From assembly GCA_019084435.1 (NCBI GenBank), contig JAHRFV010000044.1, forward strand, positions 1 through 13,383: a stretch of DNA of 13,383 bases, in the 5' to 3' direction. The notes beneath the pieces were generated by a model. It searched no databases, was not told the origin of the DNA, and saw nothing but the letters and a program-made list of their open reading frames with translations. A program made the translations under genes and the position numbers. Below are positions 7,623 through 13,383 of this stretch, piece after piece. Numbering within the stretch: the stretch's first letter is position 1; each line of letters starts with the position of its first letter. This DNA is from Dethiosulfatibacter sp. GTDB taxonomy: Bacteria; Bacillota_A; Clostridia; Tissierellales; Dethiosulfatibacteraceae.

Positions 7623-7631
7623 TGGTATAAT
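7623..7631 (+). promoter_or_regulatory. Extended -10 promoter of trmB
   Basis: TGGTATAAT (7623-7631) is a perfect extended -10 box, 38 bases upstream of the trmB start. The -35 region is poor (TTGTAG at 7600-7605, spacer 20). Confidence 0.55.
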
Positions 7632-7669
7632 CTGATAAGTCAATAAAGGCGTTGAACTGGAGGAAGATA

Positions 7670-8317
7670 TTGAGATTAAGACACATTCATAACGGCAAAG
7701 AAATATTGGATTCCCACCCAAGAGTTATTACAGCACCAGAGAAAATTGGAAAGAAGCTTGAGAGTGTTTTTGATAATTCAAAGCCTGTTCATATAGAACT
7801 TGGTTCGGGGAAAGGGCTTTTTTTAAGAGAAATGTCAAAAAAAAATCCTGGAATTAATTATTTTGGCTTTGAAGCTAGTACTAAAGTAATCTTTAAATGG
7901 CTAACACAAATAGAAGAAGAAGGCTACCTAGATAATTATTTCATCGTTCATTCAAAGGCTGAAATGGTTAGAGAACTATTTAGCGAAAAATCCGTAGGAA
8001 GAATATACCTAAATTTTTCGGACCCCTGGCCAAAACTTAAGCATGCAAGACGAAGATTGACCAGTCCGATGCATCTTGATGCATATGAGCACATACTAGT
8101 AAAGGGTGGAGAGCTGGTTTTAAAGACAGATAATCAAGATTTATTTCAATATTCCTTAGATACATTGAATAAGAAGAACTGGAAAGTAAAACATTTTACT
8201 TTTGATCTTTATAATTCAGAGCATGTGCAAAACAATATCGCCACTGAATATGAAATGATGTTTGTAGAAGAAGGAAAAACAATTTGCATGCTGATTGCAG
8301 TCTTAAATAATCCTTGA
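7670..8317 (+). CDS. trmB: tRNA (guanine-N7-)-methyltransferase
   Basis: The 215-residue enzyme uses S-adenosylmethionine to make 7-methylguanosine at tRNA position 46. IELGSGKGLFL (residues 42-52) is the cofactor-binding loop, and LNFSDPWPK (114-122) followed by HARRRLTSP is the TrmB signature. The start is a TTG at 7670: it has GGAGGA five bases upstream and gives MRLRHI, matching the usual MRLR start of the family. An upstream in-frame TTG at 7652 would place the ribosome binding site inside the gene. Its TGA stop lies within the -35 box of the next promoter. Confidence 0.95.
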   Translation: MRLRHIHNGKEILDSHPRVITAPEKIGKKLESVFDNSKPVHIELGSGKGLFLREMSKKNPGINYFGFEASTKVIFKWLTQIEEEGYLDNYFIVHSKAEMVRELFSEKSVGRIYLNFSDPWPKLKHARRRLTSPMHLDAYEHILVKGGELVLKTDNQDLFQYSLDTLNKKNWKVKHFTFDLYNSEHVQNNIATEYEMMFVEEGKTICMLIAVLNNP

Positions 8318-8343
8318 CAAAGACTCGAATTTTGATTTATAAT
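8314..8343 (+). promoter_or_regulatory. Promoter of the aroF-pheA operon, overlapping the trmB stop
   Basis: TTGACA (8314-8319) and TATAAT (8338-8343) are both perfect, with an 18-base spacer. The trmB stop codon TGA (8315-8317) is part of the -35 box. Transcription should start near 8350, leaving a leader of about 230 bases before aroF. Confidence 0.85.
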
Positions 8344-8372
8344 TCAACTTAATTAAAATTTGGAGAAAACCA

Positions 8373-8516
8373 ATGAAATTGACAAACACAATTTTGAAAT
8401 CTTCAAAACTTAATAGTTACTTTTTTAGCTTTTTCTTGGGCTTTTTTAGCGCAGGATTTTTTACATATAAAAAAAGAATATGTAATAACAATAAGCTAAA
8501 CTCAATTTTTATCTGA
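8373..8516 (+). CDS. Phe-rich leader peptide of the aroF-pheA attenuator (pheL-like)
   Basis: A 47-codon open frame, too short for usual gene calling, begins with ATG at 8373 after TGGAGA (8361-8366) and ends with TGA at 8514-8516. Residues 16-32 read YFFSFFLGFFSAGFFTY: eight Phe in fourteen residues (17-30), as four Phe-Phe pairs, seven of the eight codons TTT. It sits between a perfect promoter and an intrinsic terminator, directly ahead of DAHP synthase and prephenate dehydratase, the two enzymes that commit carbon to phenylalanine. By analogy with E. coli pheL, a ribosome stalled on Phe codons when charged tRNA-Phe is scarce would prevent terminator formation. The peptide is longer than pheL and moderately hydrophobic, so a small membrane protein is a less likely alternative. 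Confidence 0.85.
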   Translation: MKLTNTILKSSKLNSYFFSFFLGFFSAGFFTYKKRICNNNKLNSIFI

Positions 8517-8566
8517 TAGTAGGAAATCAAAAGCCTGTGAGTTTACTCGCAGGCTTTATTTTTTTT
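8424..8566 (+). promoter_or_regulatory. Phenylalanine transcription attenuator with alternative 1:2, 2:3 and 3:4 pairings
   Basis: Four segments pair in exclusive ways. Segment 1, TTTAGCTT (8424-8431, in the Phe codons), pairs over 8 bp with AAGCTAAA (8493-8500). Segment 2, TAAACTCA (8497-8504), pairs over 8 bp with segment 3, TGAGTTTA (8538-8545). Segment 3 is also the upper 5' arm and loop of the terminator 8530-8557 (3:4). A ribosome stalled on Phe codons masks segment 1 and frees 2 to pair with 3; a ribosome at the stop codon (8514-8516) covers segment 2 and lets the terminator form. The 2:3 helix is AU-rich and opens only the upper terminator stem. GGCTTTT (8439-8445) with AAAAGCC (8529-8535) is an alternative antiterminator. 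Energies were not computed. Confidence 0.75.
8530..8566 (+). terminator. Intrinsic terminator in the aroF-pheA leader
   Basis: AAAGCCTG (8530-8537) pairs with CAGGCTTT (8550-8557); the stem continues through a U-G pair and GAG/CTC to a TTTA loop (8542-8545), about 12 bp in all. A run of eight T (8559-8566) follows after one A. It ends only five bases before the aroF ribosome binding site AAGGAGG (8571-8577), the arrangement expected of an attenuator. Confidence 0.93.
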
Positions 8567-8582
8567 AAAAAAGGAGGACAAC

Positions 8583-9599
8583 ATGGTTATTGTAATCAAG
8601 AAAGATCAAGGGGAAGAGATTCAGGTTATAAAAAGAAAAGCCGAAAAAATGGGGCTTCAGGTCATTGTCACGTATGGGGCGGGGCAGAACATCCTGGCAT
8701 TGGTCGGTGACACACAAAAAATAGAGCTTCAACAGTTTGAGGTAATGAGAGGTGTCGAAAAAGTCTATAGGATACAAGAACCATATAAGCTGGCGAGTCG
8801 ATATGCCAATAGGATAGACAGTATTATTGAAGTTGGCGGTCGAAAAATTGGTGGCGACAACTTCACTATAATCGCAGGACCATGTTCTGTGGAGAATGAG
8901 TTTCAGATTATGGATACCGCACATAAGGTCAAGGAATACGGAGCTGATTTATTGAGAGGGGGAGCATTTAAACCAAGAACTTCTCCTTATAGTTTTCAGG
9001 GTCTGGGCCTAGAGGGTCTTAAATTATTGCAAAAAGCCAAGGATGAAACAGGGCTGCCAATTGTGACAGAGTTGATGGATCATCATGACATTGATGCTGT
9101 CTACAAATATGCTGACATAATTCAGATTGGCGCAAGAAATATGCAGAATTTTTCACTTTTGAAAGAAGTGGGCAAATGCGATAAACCCATATTACTGAAA
9201 AGAGGTATGTCATCTACAATAAAAGAATTCCTGATGTCCGCTGAATATGTTATGTCAGAAGGCAACGAACAGGTAATTCTATGTGAACGAGGTATCAGAA
9301 CCTTTGAAACCTATTTGAGGAATACCTTGGATTTGAATGTAGTAACCGCTATAAAAGAGTTGTCACACCTGCCAATACTAATTGACCCTAGTCACGCCTC
9401 AGGCAGAGTAGAAATGGTCGAGCCTTCATCCAGAGCAGCAGCTGCCATTGGTGCTCATGGGCTGATATTGGAAGTACACAATAATCCGATCGAGGCATTA
9501 TGTGACGGTCCTCAATCGATAACTCCCGAGGAGTTCAAACTGTTGAATAATAGAGTTCGAAAAATCCATAAAATGATGAAAGAGGAAGAGGCATGTTAA
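8583..9599 (+). CDS. aroF: 3-deoxy-7-phosphoheptulonate (DAHP) synthase, type I-beta with N-terminal ferredoxin-like domain
   Basis: The enzyme condenses phosphoenolpyruvate with erythrose 4-phosphate, the first step of the shikimate pathway. At 338 residues it matches the Thermotoga-type form: an ACT/ferredoxin-like regulatory domain (about 1-70), known in that class to mediate feedback inhibition, then the TIM barrel. IIAGPCSVE (96-104), GGAFKPRTSPYSFQG (126-140) and DPSHASGR (268-275) are family motifs. Cys101, His271, Glu297 and Asp308 match the metal ligands. The start has AAGGAGG six bases upstream. The gene follows a Phe-rich attenuator and overlaps pheA by seven bases, so the two are probably coupled. 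Confidence 0.96.
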   Translation: MVIVIKKDQGEEIQVIKRKAEKMGLQVIVTYGAGQNILALVGDTQKIELQQFEVMRGVEKVYRIQEPYKLASRYANRIDSIIEVGGRKIGGDNFTIIAGPCSVENEFQIMDTAHKVKEYGADLLRGGAFKPRTSPYSFQGLGLEGLKLLQKAKDETGLPIVTELMDHHDIDAVYKYADIIQIGARNMQNFSLLKEVGKCDKPILLKRGMSSTIKEFLMSAEYVMSEGNEQVILCERGIRTFETYLRNTLDLNVVTAIKELSHLPILIDPSHASGRVEMVEPSSRAAAAIGAHGLILEVHNNPIEALCDGPQSITPEEFKLLNNRVRKIHKMMKEEEAC

Positions 9600-10420
9600 A
9601 AATTGGATATCAAGGTGTGCCTGGTTCATATAGTGAGATGGGAGTAATACAGTATTTTGGAACAGAAACGACGAATATACCCTATGATAATTTCCGGGAA
9701 ATGATCGTAGATGTTGATCTGAAGAGAATAGACTTCGCCCTTCTACCCATAGAAAACAGTACAACAGGCGCAATAACAAGATCTCTGGATCTTATGAAAG
9801 ATTATAATGTCTATATGATTGGAGAGGAGTTTGTCAATGTCAGCCATTGTCTCATAACATTTGAAGGAGTATCCTTTAATGATGTAAAGACGATATATTC
9901 TCATCCTGAAGCATTAAAGCAGTGTGATGATTTTTTTGACAGGCATAAGCAAATCAACAAGGTAGCCTATCTCGATACTGCCAAAAGTGTTGAATACATC
10001 ATTCAGTTAGGGGATAAAACCGCAGGCGCAATAGCGAGTAAAAGAGCAGCACAACTACACAATATGCAGATACTGGCTGAGAATATACAGGATAACAAAC
10101 TCAATATTACAAGATTCGCGGTCATATCCAATAAAAACATCTATGAGATAGATGCGGATACTGTCAGCATATATGTTGTCACTTCACATACATCAGGATC
10201 ATTATTTCAATGTATAAAAGTAATATCGGAAAACAACGTTAATATGCTAAAAATTGAGTCAAGACCAATACATGACAAACCATTTAGCTATGGATTCTAT
10301 ATTGATTTTGAAGGCCAAGTCAAATCAGAAACTACACTCAGGGTACTGGAGAGCTTAAAAACCCATTGCGAGTACATAAAAATCATAGGAAACTACAAGA
10401 AAAAACTGGCCATATATTGA
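9593..10420 (+). CDS. pheA: Prephenate dehydratase
   Basis: The enzyme converts prephenate to phenylpyruvate, the last step before transamination to phenylalanine. The 275-residue protein has the catalytic dehydratase domain (1-180), with GVPGSYSE (8-15), the PIENSTTG stretch (52-59) and the key TRF motif (173-175), then a C-terminal ACT domain. GSLF (202-205) and ESRP (222-225) are the phenylalanine-binding motifs, so feedback inhibition by Phe is expected. There is no chorismate mutase domain, so mutase must be encoded elsewhere. The ATG lies inside the end of aroF after a GAGGAAGAGG stretch. The product phenylpyruvate is also a substrate type for IorAB encoded 4 kb away. Confidence 0.96.
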   Translation: MLKIGYQGVPGSYSEMGVIQYFGTETTNIPYDNFREMIVDVDLKRIDFALLPIENSTTGAITRSLDLMKDYNVYMIGEEFVNVSHCLITFEGVSFNDVKTIYSHPEALKQCDDFFDRHKQINKVAYLDTAKSVEYIIQLGDKTAGAIASKRAAQLHNMQILAENIQDNKLNITRFAVISNKNIYEIDADTVSIYVVTSHTSGSLFQCIKVISENNVNMLKIESRPIHDKPFSYGFYIDFEGQVKSETTLRVLESLKTHCEYIKIIGNYKKKLAIY

Positions 10421-10435
10421 TTACTTCTTTTTGTG

Positions 10436-10464
10436 TTGTTCATATGTGTGACCTACTGTATAAT
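10436..10464 (+). promoter_or_regulatory. Candidate promoter upstream of prsW
   Basis: TATAAT (10459-10464) is perfect; the -35 candidate TTGTTC (10436-10441, spacer 17) is weak. No terminator is visible after pheA, so some read-through from aroF-pheA is possible. Confidence 0.5.
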
Positions 10465-10518
10465 TGAAATATGGTTTTGACCTTAAATTGAATTAAAAGC
10501 AAAGATTCGAGGGAGCAA

Positions 10519-11244
10519 ATGAATACAAATCTGATAGTGACAGCAGTCACGCCGGGCATTGCCCTTGCAATAATTATATATCTGATAGACCGATATGACA
10601 GAGAACCCGTCGGATTGTTAGTTAAAACTTTTATCGGTGGCGCAATTATAGTCATACCGACTATATTTCTAGAGTCTTTTCTGTCGGGGTTGAATATTTT
10701 CGGTGGTCTTCTTGGGGTCGCATACACTTCTTTTATTGTAGCAGGTTTTTCAGAGGAATTTTTTAAGAGAACGGTTGTAATGAAAGTAGCCTATAATCAC
10801 GTAGCATTTGATGAAAAGCTAGACGGCATCATCTATTGTGTTATAGCTTCCTTAGGCTTTGCAACAGTTGAAAACATCATGTATGTTGTGTTCAGGTTTC
10901 CAGATGTTGAGACTGTCGGTTTGTACAGAGCTTTTTTATCAGTTCCAGCCCATATGCTGTTCGGAATCACTATGGGTTATTATCTGTCGCTAGCAAAATT
11001 CTGCAGTAATCCAAATAAAAAAAGAGAATTCTACTCAAAATCCCTGTATATTCCTATGATTTTACATGGGACGTTTAATTTCATATTATTATCAGGTGAT
11101 GCTTATCTGATGTTTATTTTCATACCGTACATTTACTATCTGTGGCGGGAGAATATTAAGAAACTCAACAAGTATTATCAGGAATCTAAAAGAATCAACA
11201 CTTTAGCTGACAGTGGAGGTAATGATGGATCTGAATGCGAATGA
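10519..11244 (+). CDS. prsW: PrsW-family intramembrane glutamic protease
   Basis: The 241-residue protein is very hydrophobic, with about seven predicted membrane segments. It carries the family motifs: EExxK (Glu79, Glu80, Lys83, in SEEFFKR), the second conserved segment GFATVENIMY (113-122), SVPAHMLFG (141-149) and HGTFNF with His183 and Asn187. B. subtilis PrsW makes the first cut in the RsiW anti-sigma factor; homologues belong to the wider ABI/CAAX protease superfamily. No anti-sigma or sigma gene lies nearby, so the substrate is unknown. The ATG at 10519 follows GGGAG. The 3' end overlaps the next gene by 20 bases. Confidence 0.88.
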   Translation: MNTNLIVTAVTPGIALAIIIYLIDRYDREPVGLLVKTFIGGAIIVIPTIFLESFLSGLNIFGGLLGVAYTSFIVAGFSEEFFKRTVVMKVAYNHVAFDEKLDGIIYCVIASLGFATVENIMYVVFRFPDVETVGLYRAFLSVPAHMLFGITMGYYLSLAKFCSNPNKKREFYSKSLYIPMILHGTFNFILLSGDAYLMFIFIPYIYYLWRENIKKLNKYYQESKRINTLADSGGNDGSECE

Positions 11245-11965
11245 GCGGATAGAGGATCTCCAGCTTAAAGGCCTGAAAATCATCCAGAATACGGAGTGGT
11301 TTTGCTTTGGTATAGATGCGGTATTGCTATCTGATTTTGCAGAAATCAAAAAAAACAACACAGTAGTCGATTTAGGTACTGGAACAGGAATTATACCATT
11401 ATTGTTATGGGGTAAGAAAGAACCGAAAAAAATCATTGGTGTTGAAATACAAAAAGAAGTGGCTGAAATGGCAAATAGATCAGTGCTTTTAAACAATCTT
11501 GAGAATAGCATTGATATATTAAATATCGATATGAATCATCTAGAACAAATCATGTTACCCCATAGCATAGATGTGGTCGTTGTCAATCCTCCATATGTCG
11601 AATTCAATGGTGGCATTATTAATCCCGAGAGCAACAAAGCGATTTCTAGGCATGAGATTAGCTGCAGTCTTGAGGATGTCATCAGAGTTGCATCCAGATT
11701 ACTGAGGCATAAAGGATCGTTTTTTATGATACATAGACCACATAGATTGGTAGACATATTCTGTTTGATGAGAGAATATAAGATAGAGCCAAAAAAAATC
11801 AGGTTTGTCCATCCTAAATCTGGACAACAACCTAGTATGGTTTTGATTAAAGGTGTTAAGTCAGGTAATTCAGAGCTTAAAATTAAGAATCCATTGTTTG
11901 TTTATGGGGAAGATGGACAATATACAGATGAAATATTTGAAATATATGGAATGGAGAGGAAGTAA
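11225..11965 (+). CDS. trmN6: TrmN6/YabB-type class I methyltransferase (tRNA1(Val) adenine-N6 family)
   Basis: The 246-residue protein has a Rossmann-type S-adenosylmethionine fold. VVDLGTGTGIIPLLL (47-61) binds the cofactor, and NPPY (121-124) is the signature of enzymes that methylate an exocyclic amino group. The N-terminal ERIEDLQLKG and WFCFGIDAVLL segments match the tRNA1(Val) adenine-37 N6-methyltransferase group. In B. subtilis the homologue YabB is encoded close to rsmI, as here. Of the ATGs at 11222 and 11225 I chose 11225, five bases after GGAGG; a GTG at 11213 overlaps that site. The exact substrate is inferred from the family. Confidence 0.85.
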   Translation: MDLNANERIEDLQLKGLKIIQNTEWFCFGIDAVLLSDFAEIKKNNTVVDLGTGTGIIPLLLWGKKEPKKIIGVEIQKEVAEMANRSVLLNNLENSIDILNIDMNHLEQIMLPHSIDVVVVNPPYVEFNGGIINPESNKAISRHEISCSLEDVIRVASRLLRHKGSFFMIHRPHRLVDIFCLMREYKIEPKKIRFVHPKSGQQPSMVLIKGVKSGNSELKIKNPLFVYGEDGQYTDEIFEIYGMERK

Positions 11966-12786
11966 TGGACGGTAAGCTTTATGTGTGTGCCACCCCTATT
12001 GGGAACCTGGAAGACATTACTTTGAGGGTCTTGAATGTTTTAAAGGAAGTTGATTTTATTGCTGCTGAAGATACAAGACATACCATAAAACTCTTGAACC
12101 ACTATGAAATCAAGAATAGGCTAATCAGTTACCACGAGCACAATGAAAAAAAACGGAGCGATGAGATTATCAAAAAACTGCTTTCGGGAGAAAGTTGCGC
12201 TCTGGTATCGGATGCTGGAATGCCTGGAATTTCTGATCCGGGAGCGATTATTATAAAAGAAGCCATCAATAACAATGTTGAAATAATAGTATTGCCCGGT
12301 GCTACTGCTTTTGTTCCAGCCTTAGTAATGTCCGGCTTTGATACAGATAAATTTGTTTTTGAGGGGTTTTTGCCAAACAAAAAGGGCGAGAAGAATAAAG
12401 CCCTAGAAAAGCTGATATATGAGAGTAGAACGATTATTTTTTATGAATCTCCCCACAGGCTCACTGATACTTTAAAAGCCATGATAAAAGCTTTTGGCAA
12501 ACGGCAAATATCTGTCAGCAGGGAGATTACCAAAAAATTTGAAGAGACTGTCCGTGGTGATTTGGAAGAAGTGCTGACATATTTCGAAAGCAAAGATATC
12601 AAGGGAGAGTTTGTTCTGGTTGTCAAAGGTAATGAAGAAGTGATACCTGAGATTTCTATTGATGTTGATAAAGCATTGAGAGAATTGATTGATGATGGTA
12701 TGACAAAAAAAGATGCAGTCAATCATCTAGTTAAAACGTATAAACTCAACAAAAATGAGGTTTATCAAAAGTCTTTGGAATTATAA
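11965..12786 (+). CDS. rsmI: 16S rRNA (cytidine-1402-2'-O)-methyltransferase
   Basis: The 273-residue enzyme belongs to the tetrapyrrole-methylase fold family and adds the 2'-O-methyl group to C1402 in the ribosomal decoding centre. Signatures are CATPIGNLEDIT (8-19), AAEDTRHT (33-40) and LVSDAGMPGISDPG (80-93). The C-terminal DDGMTKKDAVNHL region (about 242-254) is the small helical tail typical of RsmI. The start codon overlaps the preceding stop (TAATG), indicating translational coupling in the prsW-trmN6-rsmI-folD run. Confidence 0.96.
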   Translation: MDGKLYVCATPIGNLEDITLRVLNVLKEVDFIAAEDTRHTIKLLNHYEIKNRLISYHEHNEKKRSDEIIKKLLSGESCALVSDAGMPGISDPGAIIIKEAINNNVEIIVLPGATAFVPALVMSGFDTDKFVFEGFLPNKKGEKNKALEKLIYESRTIIFYESPHRLTDTLKAMIKAFGKRQISVSREITKKFEETVRGDLEEVLTYFESKDIKGEFVLVVKGNEEVIPEISIDVDKALRELIDDGMTKKDAVNHLVKTYKLNKNEVYQKSLEL

Positions 12787-12805
12787 ATACAAAGGAGATA
12801 TTGTT

Positions 12806-13383
12806 ATGGGAGAGATCATCAGAGGAAAACCAGTGGTGGACAGTATAACTGAGGAAGTCAAGCTCAATGTAGAAAGGCTAAAGAATAAAGGTTTATATCC
12901 TAAGTTGGCTATTTTGAGGGTTGGCAATGATCCCAGTGACCTGTCCTATGAGCGCGGAGCTTTGGCAAGAATGGCGAAATGTGGTATCGATGTAGAGGTT
13001 TTTGAGCTTTCGGAAGACGTTTCAGAAGATAGCTTGATTTCGCACCTTGAATATATAAGTGACAAGCAAGATATTAACGGGGTTTTGATTTTCAGACCTT
13101 TGCCTGGTCATCTGGATGAGAATCGTATCAAACATTTCATTTCACCAGCAAAGGATGTGGATTGTTTTTCACCAATAAATGTTGCAAAGATATTGGAAGG
13201 AGACAAGACAGGGTTTTCTCCAGCAACGCCTTCAGCTGTGATGGAAATTTTGAAGTTTTATAAGATTGATTTGTCAGGCAAGCATTGTGTCGTTTTAGGT
13301 AGATCAATGGTAGTGGGAAAACCTGTTTCGATGTTACTTCTTGGCCAGAATGCAACGGTAACAATATGTCATTCAAAAACGAA
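12806..13383 (+). CDS. folD: FolD, methylenetetrahydrofolate dehydrogenase / cyclohydrolase (partial, runs off the right edge)
   Basis: The first 192 residues are present; the frame is open to the window end. The ATG at 12806 follows AAAGGAG by eight bases, 19 bases after rsmI. LRVGNDPSDLSY (37-48), RPLPGHLDE (97-105), SPAKDVDCFSP (113-123) and the NADP-domain motif GRSMVVGKPVS (165-175) with CHSKT (188-192) identify FolD, which interconverts methylene-, methenyl- and formyl-tetrahydrofolate. The usual Tyr-x-x-x-Lys catalytic pair reads Tyr48-Glu-Arg-Gly-Ala52, so the lysine is absent, and the Gln of the usual QLPLP is Phe96 or Arg97 depending on alignment. I recall similar YERGA forms in other Clostridia. 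Cyclohydrolase activity is therefore uncertain. Confidence 0.93.
   Translation, partial: MGEIIRGKPVVDSITEEVKLNVERLKNKGLYPKLAILRVGNDPSDLSYERGALARMAKCGIDVEVFELSEDVSEDSLISHLEYISDKQDINGVLIFRPLPGHLDENRIKHFISPAKDVDCFSPINVAKILEGDKTGFSPATPSAVMEILKFYKIDLSGKHCVVLGRSMVVGKPVSMLLLGQNATVTICHSKT

Noticed and set aside
7632..7643. CTGATAAGTCAA, ten of twelve matches to the reverse complement of the putative GntR operator, just downstream of the trmB -10 box
   Set aside because: Two mismatches, one in the TTGA half-site, and a housekeeping target make chance similarity in AT-rich DNA more likely.
7521..7721. N-terminal extension of the UPF0316 protein by 67 residues
   Set aside because: The extension overlaps the trmB start region and promoter; AGGAGGT directly before the ATG at 7520 and the family start favour the shorter protein.
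8344..8582. T-box riboswitch ahead of aroF-pheA
   Set aside because: The leader is short, has no T-box bulge sequence (GGTGG-N-ACC type) and no stem I; the Phe-rich frame explains the terminator better.

Overview
The window looks like a chromosomal segment from a low-GC anaerobic member of the Firmicutes (Bacillota), most likely a Clostridia-type amino-acid fermenter. The reasons are the AT-rich sequence, the strong GGAGG-type ribosome binding sites, TTGACA/TATAAT promoters, a ferredoxin-dependent 2-oxoacid oxidoreductase (IorAB), and a housekeeping block (tRNA1(Val)-type methyltransferase next to rsmI) arranged as in many Firmicutes. The genus cannot be named from the sequence alone.

Left part (1-7520). 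A large HD-domain protein with HEAT-like repeats runs leftwards and is cut short by a 100-bp near-perfect fold-back inverted duplication at the window edge. Next comes a rightward GntR/HutC-type regulator, then the convergent iorB and iorA genes, then a divergent opine-dehydrogenase-family gene, then a convergent UPF0316 membrane protein. The regulator and iorB end inside one 30-bp perfect palindrome, so both proteins end in SSVG and the palindrome also forms the iorAB terminator. The same 12-base near-palindrome, TTGACATATCAA, lies in the promoter region of the regulator gene and in the iorA/opine-dehydrogenase divergent region. This suggests one small regulon for 2-oxoacid or amino-acid-derived metabolites.

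Middle part (7521-10420). trmB (probable TTG start) is followed at once by a promoter whose -35 box contains the trmB stop codon. That promoter drives a leader RNA encoding a 47-residue peptide with four Phe-Phe pairs, then a strong intrinsic terminator, then aroF (DAHP synthase, type I-beta) and pheA (prephenate dehydratase). The leader can form mutually exclusive 1:2, 2:3 and 3:4 pairings, so it reads as a ribosome-mediated phenylalanine attenuator of the E. coli pheL kind, in a phylum better known for T-box control of such operons.

Right part (10421-13383). A PrsW-family membrane protease, a TrmN6/YabB-type methyltransferase, rsmI and the first two thirds of folD are packed head to tail with overlaps or short gaps, probably one operon from a promoter just upstream of prsW. 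The FolD lacks the lysine normally found four residues after the conserved tyrosine. No stretch longer than 300 bases lacks a gene. I saw no tRNA or rRNA gene, insertion sequence or CRISPR array.
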